Positions 1 through 8,257 are shown, counted from the stretch's first letter. The stretch: 33,796 bases of DNA from Candidatus Eiseniibacteriota bacterium (GCA_023249845.1 JAHFBW010000005.1:1-33796), one strand, 5' to 3'. Program-made: numbers and translations. The notes: generated by a model not told the origin, from the sequence alone.

Positions 1-2
1 GG

Positions 3-1058
3 GATACTTCCACGGCCGACCTGCCCACCGTGTTCTTCGGTCGCGATTCGTTCCTCGTGCACGGCGGCAAGTGGGCGGTGAACGTGGCGAACGGGAGCGC
101 CGCGATCCCGCTGGCGCACAACTGGAACCAGACGCTGCTCGTGGGACCTGAAGCCTGGGGCAAGGTGGCGTCGTTCAAGGCGTGGACTCGCAACAACGGC
201 GTCGAGGGCCGCGCCTACCTCCTGGTGCAGGCATACAACGACACCGCCTCGCGCATGGCGCGAATCTGGAACGTGGACCACGACGAGGCCCTGAAGCGGC
301 TCGGCATCGGCAAGGTGGACGATCCGCTGCTCGACCTGGGCTGGAAGCGCACGCAGTTCGGCGAACCGCTCACGGAGTGGGTGGAGCGCGAGGCACGCGC
401 GTACGTGCCGCCGGGCACGAACGTGCTGTTCGTGCGCGCGGGCCTGATCGGGACGGGGCAGGTGTTCTTCGATGACGCCTCGCTCACGCTCCTTCCCGCC
501 CCGCCTGCAGCGAAGCCCGCCCAGGGCGAGAACCTCTACGCCGACCCGGGCTTCGAGCAGGGTGGGCTCGCGTGGGACCTGGCCATTCCGCCCTACGAAG
601 GCTCCAAGATCACGCTCGATTCGACGGTCGCGCACACCGGCCGCAACAGCCTGCGCTTGTCGGATTTCTGGGATGGGCTCGTGGAGGCCCGCATCGGCGT
701 CGGCCAGCCGTTCGAGGGACGAGCGCTGCGCGGCAAGCGCGTGCGGCTCACCGCCTGGCTCAAGGGCGACTCGCTCCATGGCACAGCGTTCGTGAAGATC
801 TACGCGCAGGGCTTGAAGTCACGAGTCACACAATCGCCCGGCGCGGAACTCCTGTCCGAGACCTGGGACTGGAAGCCGCTCGCGATCGAACTCGACATCC
901 CGGCGGACGCGGAACTCGTGTGGGCGAACATCCAGGCGTTGGCGCCCGCGCGCGGCACGGTGTGGGTGGACGACGCGAGGTTCGAGGTCGTGGGCCCGGC
1001 CCGGGGCACGCTGCTTCAGGTCGCGCCACCCTCTCCGCCCAAGCCCGACAGACGCTGA
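3..1058 (+). CDS. Secreted/surface β-sandwich protein, 5'-truncated
   Basis: The reading frame is open from the window edge, so the true start lies upstream; the GTG at 30 is only the first possible internal start. The visible 350 or so residues form two similar halves. Each ends in a strand pattern typical of galactose-binding-like or carbohydrate-binding β-sandwich modules (VFFDDASL near residue 155, VWVDDARFEV near 325). The second half opens with the NLYADPGFEQGG...W pattern that often begins CBM-type domains. A short proline-rich tail follows. No catalytic motif is visible in this portion; an enzymatic or anchoring domain could lie upstream. The role is therefore inferred to be extracellular binding, possibly to a polysaccharide. 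The domain class is moderately sure; the function is unknown. Confidence 0.6.
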   Translation, partial: DTSTADLPTVFFGRDSFLVHGGKWAVNVANGSAAIPLAHNWNQTLLVGPEAWGKVASFKAWTRNNGVEGRAYLLVQAYNDTASRMARIWNVDHDEALKRLGIGKVDDPLLDLGWKRTQFGEPLTEWVEREARAYVPPGTNVLFVRAGLIGTGQVFFDDASLTLLPAPPAAKPAQGENLYADPGFEQGGLAWDLAIPPYEGSKITLDSTVAHTGRNSLRLSDFWDGLVEARIGVGQPFEGRALRGKRVRLTAWLKGDSLHGTAFVKIYAQGLKSRVTQSPGAELLSETWDWKPLAIELDIPADAELVWANIQALAPARGTVWVDDARFEVVGPARGTLLQVAPPSPPKPDRR

Positions 1059-1124
1059 TTCGGGCCTCTCGCCGCGCCCTTCCACGCTCGTGAGCGCGTG
1101 TTCGCTTGCACTTGCGGGTGGGTC

Positions 1125-1153
1125 TTGACACCCCGCGTGGACGGGCAGACAAT
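1125..1153 (+). promoter_or_regulatory. σ70-like promoter
   Basis: A perfect TTGACA -35 hexamer at 1125-1130 is followed after exactly 17 bp by GACAAT (4 of 6 matches to TATAAT) at 1148-1153. Transcription would start near 1160 and read through the inverted repeats towards the POT transporter, giving a leader of about 380 nt. This is the best promoter match noticed in this GC-rich window. Confidence 0.5.
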
Positions 1154-1249
1154 TCGCGCAGCAGCTGGGCAGAAAGACCTCCTTGGCAGGGAGCTTTCAC
1201 ACCCGAACCGGGGCCTCGTTCGCTGCACGGGGCCTGTCTCGAGACGGAC

Positions 1250-1394
1250 GCGCGAGTTTCACGAGCGAGGTGAGTCGCGCCATGTCAAGAGGCCGCGCGG
1301 TAAGGGAGCTGCGAGGACTCCGCTTCACTGGCCCTGGGTGAAACCCTCGCGGAGTCGGTAGGGGCCCCCCCTCTACTTGTGGCGTCAGCGCCAC
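1250..1394 (+). ncRNA. Candidate structured RNA: four consecutive hairpins
   Basis: Hairpin 1 pairs GCGCGA (1250-1255) with TCGCGC (1275-1280) and has an inner TCAC/GTGA stem. Hairpin 2 pairs GACTCCGC (1316-1323) with GCGGAGTC (1349-1356) and has an inner TTCAC/GTGAA stem (1324-1328/1338-1342) with a 6-nt bulge. Hairpin 3 pairs GTAGGGG with CCCtCTAC (1358-1364/1369-1376). Hairpin 4 pairs GTGGCG with CGCCAC (1379-1384/1389-1394) round a TCAG loop. A palindrome, GTCTCGAGAC, lies just upstream at 1236-1245. GC-rich DNA gives some chance hairpins, but the density and the repeated TCAC...GTGA inner stems are notable. The family is not recognised. Confidence 0.3.
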
Positions 1395-1539
1395 GCGCAC
1401 GCGCGCCCCCTAGTGTCCGGCGCTTTCCTTCGATTCCGGCTGGCATTCTCGTGGTGCCCGCGGGCAGTATCGCGCCGACTCATGCCCACCGGGGCCACGC
1501 GAGCCCCGCCACGGACCGACGCCAGGGGATCCTTCGCGC

Positions 1540-2850
1540 ATGGCCAGCCACGCCGCCACGGTTCAGCTCGCCGAGCAGCACCCGCGCGGGCTCTACGTGC
1601 TGTTCGCCACCGAGATGTGGGAGCGCTTCAGCTTCTACACCATGCTGGCGATGTTCACGCTCTACCTGCGCGACGTCACCGGCCAGGGCTTCGGCTGGTC
1701 GTCGGACCGCGCCACCGGGCTCTACGCGAACTACCTGATGTTCGTCTACGCGAGTCCGCTCGTCGGCGGCTGGCTGGCCGACCGGATCATCGGCTATCGC
1801 CGCGCCGTCATGATCGGTGGCCTGTTCTTCATCGCGGGCCACCTGCTGCTGAGCATCCGCAGCGAACCCGTCGTGTACGTGGCGCTCACCTGCCTCGTCG
1901 TGGGCAATGGCTTCTTCAAGCCGAACGTGTCCACCATGGTCGGCAACCTCTACCCCGACGGCAGCCACCTGAAGGACCGCGCCTACAACATCTTCTATAT
2001 GGGCATCAACATCGGCGCGTTCCTGGCCCCCGTCGTGGCCGAGTTCGTGAAGACCCGCTTCGGCTTCCACCCGGCGTTCGCGGTGGCCGCGGCCGGCATG
2101 GTGATCTCGGTGATGATCCTGTGGCGCCTGAAACGCCACATCGAGGGCGTGGACCGGCCGCGCGGCGTGACCGCCTCCGCGACGCCGCTGCCTATCGACT
2201 CCGTGCCCACGCCGAGGCGCATCGCCGCGCTCGTGGTCATCTATCTCATCATCATCGTGTTCTGGATGGTGTTCCACCAGAACGGCTCCACGATGACCTA
2301 CTGGGCCAACGAGAACACGGATTGGAGCGTGACCGGCATCATCTCGAACGCCATCAATCCCGGTTGGGTCATCCTGCTCACGTTCCCGCTCGTCGCGGCG
2401 TGGCGATGGCTCGACCGCCGCGGCCGGGAGCCGTCCACGCCGGTGAAGATGATGTGCGGCATGATCGCGACGTCGCTGGCGTTCTTCGTGCTGTTCCTCG
2501 CGGCCAAGCATGGCGAGAGCACGGTGTCCGGCGCTGACATCTACGCCTACAAAGTTTCGCCGCTGTGGCTCTTGGGCGCGTACGGTGTGCTCACGGCGGG
2601 CGAGCTCATGCTGTCGCCGATGGGCCTGTCGCTCGTCTCCAAGGTGGCGCCCGCTCACTTGCGCGGCGTGATGATGGGCGGCTGGTTCGTGGCCACCGCG
2701 ATCGGCAACAAGCTCACGCAGATCGGCCAACTGTGGGACGACATGCCGCACTCGAGCTTCTGGCTGCTGCTGTCCGGCTCGGCGCTGGTCATGGCGTTCG
2801 TGCTGCTGGCACTGCTCCGGCCGCTCAAGAAGGCGATGCCGGGGGCGTAG
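1540..2850 (+). CDS. POT/PTR2-family proton-coupled peptide transporter
   Basis: This is an inner-membrane MFS carrier that would import di- and tripeptides with protons. The ExxER proton-coupling motif is present in the first membrane helix (E25, E28, R29). The PTR signature GNGFFKPN lies at 123-130 and the second signature, FYMGINIG, at 152-159. About 12-14 hydrophobic segments are visible, and its 436 residues are slightly short for bacterial POTs. In helix 7 the usual F-E-Q-x-GS pattern reads FHQNGS (245-250), so the acidic residue is absent; from memory this variant also occurs in Bacteroidetes-type members. The ATG at 1540 is chosen because the family's N-terminal pattern begins about 20 residues after it. 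The gene appears monocistronic, and CorA converges on it 12 bp downstream. Substrate specificity cannot be read from sequence. Confidence 0.88.
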   Translation: MASHAATVQLAEQHPRGLYVLFATEMWERFSFYTMLAMFTLYLRDVTGQGFGWSSDRATGLYANYLMFVYASPLVGGWLADRIIGYRRAVMIGGLFFIAGHLLLSIRSEPVVYVALTCLVVGNGFFKPNVSTMVGNLYPDGSHLKDRAYNIFYMGINIGAFLAPVVAEFVKTRFGFHPAFAVAAAGMVISVMILWRLKRHIEGVDRPRGVTASATPLPIDSVPTPRRIAALVVIYLIIIVFWMVFHQNGSTMTYWANENTDWSVTGIISNAINPGWVILLTFPLVAAWRWLDRRGREPSTPVKMMCGMIATSLAFFVLFLAAKHGESTVSGADIYAYKVSPLWLLGAYGVLTAGELMLSPMGLSLVSKVAPAHLRGVMMGGWFVATAIGNKLTQIGQLWDDMPHSSFWLLLSGSALVMAFVLLALLRPLKKAMPGA

Positions 2851-2862
2851 GAGGCGGCTCGC

Positions 2863-3822
2863 TCAGTCCCACTTCTGTGAGCGCAGGAACCACCAGGTCG
2901 CGAGCCCGGTCGCGAGCATCAGGCCGAGCACGTACCACTCGCTGTGCGCCCACTCGAACTCGGGCAGCTTGAAGTTCATGCCGTAGTAGCTCGTGACCAC
3001 GGTCAAGGGCAGTCCGATCGTGGCGATCACCGTGAGCCGGCGGACGACCTCGTTCGTGCGGTTGGAGATCGCGGACAGATAGAGCTCCAAGATGGACGAG
3101 CTCTCGTCCCGGAATGACTCCAGCATATCGGCCACGCGCGCGAGCCGGTCGTAGACATCGCGCAAGTAGGGCCGCAGTTCCGCGGGGATGGGCTTCAGCT
3201 CGTCGCGCGTCAGCGCCAGCAGCGTGTCGCGCTCGGGGCCGATGATGCGTCGCAACGCCCCGATGCCGCGCTTCAAGCGCAGGATCCGCGCGTGCATGGA
3301 CTGCGAGCTGTCGTTGAAGACCTGTTCCTCGAGCTCGTCCACGTCGTCGGCCAGCCGGTCCACGAGCGGCAGGTAATGGTCCACGAGCACGTCGAGCACG
3401 AAGTGCATGAGCAGCGCAGGGTTCTTGGAGAGGAGCCCCGGCCGTTTGGGCAGGATCTCCGCCGCGGTGTTCACCGAGCGCGTTGCGCCGTCGTGGTAGG
3501 TCACGATCCAGTTCTGCCCGACCACGATGTCCACCTCGCGCAGGCTCGGGCGGTCGTCCGACGACTCCCAGCGCGCGGAGTGGACGACGACGTAGACGTA
3601 GTCGCCGTAGTCGTCGAGCTTGGGCCGGTTCACCTGCATGACGAGATCCTCGACCACGAGCGGGTGCACGCCGCACGGCGCCAGCGCCTCGCGCACGACG
3701 ATCTCGTCCTCATCCTCGAAGTCGATCCACACGTTGGCCGACCGGTCGAGCACGACGCGGTGCGCGTCCTCGAGCGTCCCGGCTTTGGCGCCCGAGGCGT
3801 CCGCGATCCAGACGCGGATCAC
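2863..3822 (-). CDS. corA: CorA-family divalent metal (Mg2+/Co2+) transporter
   Basis: This is a homopentameric inner-membrane channel family for Mg2+ and related cations. The 319-residue product has the large N-terminal cytoplasmic α/β domain, a long helical stalk (about 140-260), and two C-terminal membrane helices (about 262-280 and 295-313). The defining GMN loop (YYGMNF, 279-284) lies between them. The C-terminus ends in a basic RSQKWD segment, as in CorA proteins. The start is the GTG at 3822: it overlaps the upstream deacetylase stop as GTGA (3822-3819), the usual translational-coupling arrangement, and the domain begins right after it. A longer open frame upstream is a shadow of the neighbouring gene. 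A role in Mg2+ uptake or efflux is assumed from the family; other metals are possible. Confidence 0.92.
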   Translation of the reverse strand: MIRVWIADASGAKAGTLEDAHRVVLDRSANVWIDFEDEDEIVVREALAPCGVHPLVVEDLVMQVNRPKLDDYGDYVYVVVHSARWESSDDRPSLREVDIVVGQNWIVTYHDGATRSVNTAAEILPKRPGLLSKNPALLMHFVLDVLVDHYLPLVDRLADDVDELEEQVFNDSSQSMHARILRLKRGIGALRRIIGPERDTLLALTRDELKPIPAELRPYLRDVYDRLARVADMLESFRDESSSILELYLSAISNRTNEVVRRLTVIATIGLPLTVVTSYYGMNFKLPEFEWAHSEWYVLGLMLATGLATWWFLRSQKWD

Positions 3823-4736
3823 GACCGTGCCCCGGCCCGCGCCACGGCGAGCGCCATACGGCTGGTCGTGGCATGGAGCCGCACCGTGTCCTCGAGCCGC
3901 CGCGCGTAGCCGCCGCCGAGCGTGGTCGCGATCGCGATCCCGCGCGACGCGCAGCCCTCGATGACCGCGCGGTCGCGCGCTTCCATTCCCTCGCACGTGA
4001 GCTTGAGACCGCCGAGTTGATCTTCCAGGTACGGGTCGGCGCCCGCCTGGTAGAGCACGAGTTCCGGCGCGAAGGCCCACACGCGCTCGAGCGCCGGGCC
4101 CAATGCCGTGAGGTAATCCTCGTCGCCCGTTCCGTCGGCGAGCCCGACGTCCAGATCACTCTGCTCTTTCGGCATCGGATAGTTGTTCTCTTGGTGCACA
4201 GAGAGCGTGAACACGGCGGGCACGTCTCTGAAGATGTTCGCGGTGCCGTTGCCCTGGTGGACGTCCAGGTCCACCACAGCCACGCGCTGAACGAGCCGTT
4301 CGGCCAGCACGGCGTGCGCGGCCACCGCGAGATCGTTGATGTAACAGAAGCCCTCGGCATGCCCGGCATAGGCGTGGTGGAGCCCGCCGCCCAGGTGCGC
4401 CGCGGCGCCGTGGCGAAGCGCCAGCCGTGCCGCTTGCGTGGTGCCCGAGGCCGCGAGCGCGAACGCTTCGACGATCTCGCGAGACAGAGGCAGCTCGCTG
4501 TACTGCGTCCGCGGCGTCCAGCGGAGCGATTCGAGGTCGTCCAGGTAGGCTGGCTCGTGCGCCTGCTCGAGGAGCGCGCGCGTCACCGGTGGCGGCGAAA
4601 GTTCGGCGCCCGCTTCCAGGTCGCCCGACTCCACCAGCGCCCGATGCACGGCGGCGTATTTCTCGGTTGGGAACACGTGCGACCCGATGTCGCAGCCGTA
4701 CCGGGGCGACCACACGGCGGCGGGTGGATGGGGCAT
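3819..4736 (-). CDS. Histone-deacetylase/AcuC-family amidohydrolase
   Basis: This is a zinc-dependent deacetylase-fold enzyme of the HDAC/AcuC/polyamine-deacetylase superfamily, acting on an acetylated lysine, polyamine or small amide. All catalytic parts are visible in its 305 residues. They are the His dyad GLHHAY (H120-H121), zinc ligands D158 and H160 in DLDVHQGNG, the third ligand D234 in AGADPY, and the transition-state Tyr Y277 in GGGY. At about 305 residues it matches the single-domain bacterial type. The ATG at 4736 is preferred because family similarity begins at once; in-frame ATGs further up (to 4820) would run over the divergent promoter region. It overlaps corA by 4 nt, so the two are probably one transcript. 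The substrate is unknown; acetoin utilisation (AcuC) is only one possibility. Confidence 0.88.
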   Translation of the reverse strand: MPHPPAAVWSPRYGCDIGSHVFPTEKYAAVHRALVESGDLEAGAELSPPPVTRALLEQAHEPAYLDDLESLRWTPRTQYSELPLSREIVEAFALAASGTTQAARLALRHGAAAHLGGGLHHAYAGHAEGFCYINDLAVAAHAVLAERLVQRVAVVDLDVHQGNGTANIFRDVPAVFTLSVHQENNYPMPKEQSDLDVGLADGTGDEDYLTALGPALERVWAFAPELVLYQAGADPYLEDQLGGLKLTCEGMEARDRAVIEGCASRGIAIATTLGGGYARRLEDTVRLHATTSRMALAVARAGARS

Positions 4737-4818
4737 GCCGCAAAGGTGCCATCGCATGCGCCGCCGTGGCAAAGGGAGGACAGCACCGGTGCGCGAATCC
4801 GCTATGCTTGCCGACCGC

Positions 4819-6033
4819 ATGTCCCACCCGTCCGCCGATCACGCGTTCCGCCGCCTCGCCGGCCGCCTCACCGCTCGCCGCGCCGCCGAGATGGGTCCGC
4901 GGCTCTGGCTCGTCACCGCCGCGCTGGCCGCGTGCGTCGCCGCGTTCACGTACTGGCAGGTACGTGTGCCGTTGGACGGCGCCATCCGCCACCATGGCAC
5001 GAGCGGCGGCGTGCAGCGCCTGGCGTTGACACTCACCGCGTGCGTCGTGGCCGGCGCCATCCTCGCGGCGTCCCGGCAATCGGCGCTCGCCGCCGACCCG
5101 CCCGGCCCGGAGTGGCTGGTGCTGCCGGTGCCTCCGAGCGCTGTCGAGCGTCACCTTGCGCGCGAAGCACGGCTGCCGTCGCTGCCGGTGATCGTGCCGG
5201 CCGCTGCGGCCTGGCTCGCGGGCTTTGGGCTCTTGCCCGGCGTGTGGCTCGCGGCTCTTGCCGTGGCGTTCGCGCTGGCCTGGGCACTCGCCACGCGCCT
5301 CGCCTGCGCGGTGACGCTGCGGCTCGCCACGCGCGCCACCGGCGTAGCCCGTGGCCTGCCGCCGGCGTGGCGAGCACTCGTGACCGCGCGCCGGCCGGTG
5401 CGTGTCGCGCGCATCGCTCCCTCACCCTGGCGTGCGCGGCCGCGCTGGCGGGCGCTCGCGCGACTCGATCGCGCGGTGTCGCTTCGCGCGGGCGCTCCGC
5501 GCGGGCGGCTCGGGTTCGCGCTCTTGTTCCTCACGTTGAGCGTCGGCGCGTGGTTCGTGGGCCGCGAGCCACTCGAACAGCGCGCGCAGGCGTTCGCCGC
5601 GTTCACGCTCGCCTGCACAGGGCTCGGCGCGTGGGCCGCGTGGCGGGCGGCAGGCGACCCGTCCTCCGCCGTCCGCGCGCTCCCGCTCTCGCTCACCGAC
5701 GCGTGGCGGGCCCGTGCCGTGCCGCTTGCGGTCGGGCTCGGCGCGGTGCTGCTGCTGCACGCGTTGGTCCCCGCGCAGGTGCCGCCGTTCGCGCGCCTGG
5801 GGTTGGCGCTCACCTGGGCGCTCCCCGCGCTGCTCATCACGCTCCTGGGCCTCCACCTGGGCCTGTCGCTCTCCGGGAGCCCCGGCGTCTCGGAGAATCT
5901 CTTCTATGGGTGGCTCGTCGCCGGCGTCATCGCGAGCCTGGCGATCCCGCTCCTCGGCTGGTGCGTGCTGATCGTGGCGTTCGTCCAGGCCACGCGCCGG
6001 GTCGCGCGCTGGAACACGCCGGAGGTGACGTGA
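4819..6033 (+). CDS. ABC transporter permease-like membrane protein
   Basis: The 404-residue protein has roughly eight or nine hydrophobic segments and arginine-rich cytoplasmic loops. I recognise no named family motif. Its role is inferred because its TGA overlaps the ATG of an ABC ATPase (TGATG at 6031-6035), the arrangement of a permease/ATPase pair. The ATG at 4819 is taken as start. An in-frame ATG at 4804 is possible, but it lies inside a TATGCT that could be a -10 element, which would make the message nearly leaderless; no clear Shine-Dalgarno sequence precedes either. The gene is divergent from the deacetylase, with 82 bp between the starts. Export by an ABC-2-like system is more likely than import because no binding protein is present. 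The substrate is unknown. Confidence 0.65.
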   Translation: MSHPSADHAFRRLAGRLTARRAAEMGPRLWLVTAALAACVAAFTYWQVRVPLDGAIRHHGTSGGVQRLALTLTACVVAGAILAASRQSALAADPPGPEWLVLPVPPSAVERHLAREARLPSLPVIVPAAAAWLAGFGLLPGVWLAALAVAFALAWALATRLACAVTLRLATRATGVARGLPPAWRALVTARRPVRVARIAPSPWRARPRWRALARLDRAVSLRAGAPRGRLGFALLFLTLSVGAWFVGREPLEQRAQAFAAFTLACTGLGAWAAWRAAGDPSSAVRALPLSLTDAWRARAVPLAVGLGAVLLLHALVPAQVPPFARLGLALTWALPALLITLLGLHLGLSLSGSPGVSENLFYGWLVAGVIASLAIPLLGWCVLIVAFVQATRRVARWNTPEVT

Positions 6034-6773
6034 TGCTCGAGATCTCGAGTCTCGCCCGTCGCTACGGCACGCGCATTGCGCTGGACGACGTCTCCTTCGT
6101 CGTGCGCGACGGCGAGATCGTGGGCTTGCTCGGCGCCAACGGCGCGGGCAAGAGCACGCTGCTCCGCACCGTCGCGGGGCTCCAGCCGCCGGACACGGGC
6201 CATGCTTTGGTCGCCGGTCACGACGTGTGGGCGGACGCACTCGCGGCGAAGCGCGCCCTGGGCTACGCCGCGGAGGAGCCGACGTTTCACGAGGAACTCT
6301 CGGCGCGCGAATACCTCGCGTTCGTGGCGGCGGTGCGCGAGCAGGATCCCGCCCCGGCCCATGCCCGCGCCGTGACACTCGCCCGGAGTCTCGAGCTCGC
6401 CGCGCGACTTGACGAGCCGGTGCGCGGGTTCTCGCACGGCATGCGCAAGAAGCTCTCGTTCCTGGCCGCCGTGCTACACGAGCCGTCGGTGCTGCTCTGC
6501 GACGAGTCGCTCGAGGGCTTCGACGCCCCCTCGGCGCTGGCGGCCAAGGCTGAGCTCCGCCGGCTCGCGGGAGCGGGATCTGCGATCCTGTTCTCGAGCC
6601 ACGTCACCGAGACCGTGGAGCGACTGTGCGACCGCGTCGTGCTGCTGCACGAGGGCCGGGTCGCACGACAGCTGGCACGCGCGGAATGGGGCGCCGGTGA
6701 TGACCAGCACTCGCCGCTCGAGCGGCTGTTCCTCGAGGTGCTTGGAGAAACGCCCGCGGAGACGAAGCGATGA
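6033..6773 (+). CDS. ABC transporter ATP-binding protein (ABC-2 export type)
   Basis: This cytoplasmic ATPase would power the membrane protein encoded just upstream. Its 246 residues contain Walker A GANGAGKS (34-41), the signature variant FSHGMRKK in place of LSGGQ (as in ABC-2 exporters, which often read FSxGMxxR), Walker B VLLCDES (Asp-Glu followed by Ser rather than the common Pro), a D-loop LEGFD, and the switch His in SSHVTE. The start ATG at 6033 shares one base with the previous stop and has a GGAGG site at 6021-6025. The 3' end overlaps the next gene as ATGA (6770-6773). All three genes therefore look translationally coupled. The ATPase assignment is firm; the exported substrate is not known. 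Confidence 0.9.
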   Translation: MLEISSLARRYGTRIALDDVSFVVRDGEIVGLLGANGAGKSTLLRTVAGLQPPDTGHALVAGHDVWADALAAKRALGYAAEEPTFHEELSAREYLAFVAAVREQDPAPAHARAVTLARSLELAARLDEPVRGFSHGMRKKLSFLAAVLHEPSVLLCDESLEGFDAPSALAAKAELRRLAGAGSAILFSSHVTETVERLCDRVVLLHEGRVARQLARAEWGAGDDQHSPLERLFLEVLGETPAETKR

Positions 6774-8257
6774 GTCATCGGGCGTGCGCCTTCGCCGCGA
6801 TCGCGCTGGTGCTGTGCCCGTCATTCGCGCTGCCCGTGCGCGGAGCGCAGGCCGCGGGCATCTCTCCCCCGCCGGGACTGTTGGCGATGTGGGAGGGCAA
6901 GGACGGTGCGTCGGTGCGCGCGGCGCTCCGCCGATACGCTGCAGAAGGCGAAGCCGCCGAAGCCTCGGCCAGCAAGCGGCTCGAGGGCGGCGAAGCGGCG
7001 TGGTGGCTGGGTGTCCAGGACGCACGCGCGGGCCGCGCGGACAGCGCGCTCTTCCAATGGCGCCGGGCCACGCGGTTGCGCGGCGACTTCGACGAGCACT
7101 TCGCGCTGATCGACGCGCTGTTCCGCCGCGGCCGGCCGGCCGACGTGACTGAGGCGTACGGCGTCGCCGAGGTGGTGGCCCAGCAGTTGGCGCTCGGAAT
7201 GCCGCGGCGCGCACCCGAGGCGCACGCGCGGCTGGCCTGGGCGCTCCACCTGCGCGGGCGCTCCGACAGCGCGCTCGCGGAGATCCACCGGTGGTGTGAC
7301 GCGCTGCATCCGCGGCCGAGGTGGACGCGCCGGTTCGCGACGATCGAGCTCGCCGCAGGTGAGCCCGCCACCGCCTGGGGCTGGCTCGCCGCGCTGTCCG
7401 CGCGCACACGGCAGCAGGACGCCGACGTGGAATCCCTGCTCGTTCGTGTCCAGCATCAGCTTGGCTATTCCGACGAGCGCCGCAAGGTCTCAGTGGACGC
7501 CGTCGGTGAACGCATCGCGATGGGTGAGCGCGCGATCGCGGCCTCGCTCGGCGGCCGGTTCGAGACAGCGAGCGCCAAGGATGGCTTCCCGCTCCGCTGG
7601 CTTGCGGTGCCGGCCGCGGCGGGCACACCGAAGCGCGCGCCGCTTCTCTACGTGCTGCCACCGCTCGACACGTTGGCGTCCGTTGACACGCTTGCGGCCT
7701 CGCTCGCGGCCGCAGGGCACCCCGTGGTGCTGATGGCGCCGCGCGGCTCGCACGGCGCACTCGGGCCTGGTACTACAGGACCGGAAGCCTGGTTCGGCCG
7801 CGAGGGCGCGTTCCACGCGCGGGTCGCCGCCGATGCAGCGCAGTTGATGGACTTGCTCAGCCAGCGCGGCGTTGCGCCGGGCGGCGAATGGGTCGTGGGA
7901 GTACCGGGCGAGCTGGCGCCCGTGGCGCTGGAGTTGGCACGCACGCGGGGAGCTCGTGCGAAGGGCGGCCCCGGCATCTCCGCGCTCTTGCTCGTGGCGC
8001 CGCGGCTGCCTGTCGTGGAGGTGGCGGAGTTCCGCTCGCGCCTCCGCACGGTCGGAACGCGCACGTTCATCCAGGTCTCGCCCGAGGAGTCCGACGCGCT
8101 TGAGACCGCCGACCTGATCGCGCGCGCGACGCACCCGGGCCAGGTCCGCGTTGCCGACTCGGGCCTCGCCGGCCGCGGCAGCGCGATCTTCCGGGGCGAG
8201 CCCAAGGTCATCCAGCGGCTGCTCGCGTGGCTCGAGGAGACGCCGACCGGGAAGTGA
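6770..8257 (+). CDS. Secreted protein with TPR-like region and α/β-hydrolase-like C-terminus
   Basis: The 495-residue product begins with a signal peptide (positive N-terminus, hydrophobic core to about residue 24, Ala-rich cleavage zone near PVRGAQA). Residues about 50-240 are alanine/arginine-rich helices with repeat-like spacing (WWLGVQDARAGRADSALFQW is one unit), resembling tetratricopeptide repeats. Residues about 285-490 alternate strands and helices (APLLYVLPP, HPVVLMAPRG, EWVVGVPGE, SALLLVAP, RTFIQVS), like a serine-hydrolase core. The nucleophile elbow reads GVPGE where GxSxG would be expected, so catalytic activity is doubtful. It is co-translated with the ABC ATPase (ATGA overlap), which suggests a periplasmic partner of that transporter. 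No closer family is recognised. Confidence 0.7.
   Translation: MSHRACAFAAIALVLCPSFALPVRGAQAAGISPPPGLLAMWEGKDGASVRAALRRYAAEGEAAEASASKRLEGGEAAWWLGVQDARAGRADSALFQWRRATRLRGDFDEHFALIDALFRRGRPADVTEAYGVAEVVAQQLALGMPRRAPEAHARLAWALHLRGRSDSALAEIHRWCDALHPRPRWTRRFATIELAAGEPATAWGWLAALSARTRQQDADVESLLVRVQHQLGYSDERRKVSVDAVGERIAMGERAIAASLGGRFETASAKDGFPLRWLAVPAAAGTPKRAPLLYVLPPLDTLASVDTLAASLAAAGHPVVLMAPRGSHGALGPGTTGPEAWFGREGAFHARVAADAAQLMDLLSQRGVAPGGEWVVGVPGELAPVALELARTRGARAKGGPGISALLLVAPRLPVVEVAEFRSRLRTVGTRTFIQVSPEESDALETADLIARATHPGQVRVADSGLAGRGSAIFRGEPKVIQRLLAWLEETPTGK

Larger units (their letters stand above)
1059..1539. other. Long non-coding gap with promoter and clustered inverted repeats
   Basis: No convincing gene is seen in these 481 bases; the short open frames have no ribosome site and no recognisable protein. 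The stretch holds a σ70-like promoter match at 1125-1153 and a crowded run of inverted repeats between about 1236 and 1394, listed separately. It is either a long structured 5' leader of the peptide transporter or a separate small RNA gene. None of the RNA families I could test by eye (tmRNA, RNase P RNA, SRP RNA, tRNA, TPP, cobalamin, FMN and fluoride riboswitches) showed its conserved motifs. Confidence 0.5.

Noticed and set aside
1098-1361. Possible 87-residue protein in the gap before the peptide transporter
   Set aside because: There is no ribosome site, the composition is arginine-rich and shadow-like, and it runs through the inverted repeats, which better fit RNA structure.
3873-6032. 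Long plus-strand open frame running into the ABC ATPase
   Set aside because: It is antisense to the deacetylase and then out of frame over the permease. Only the portion from 6033 encodes a real protein, and that has its own ATG and ribosome site.
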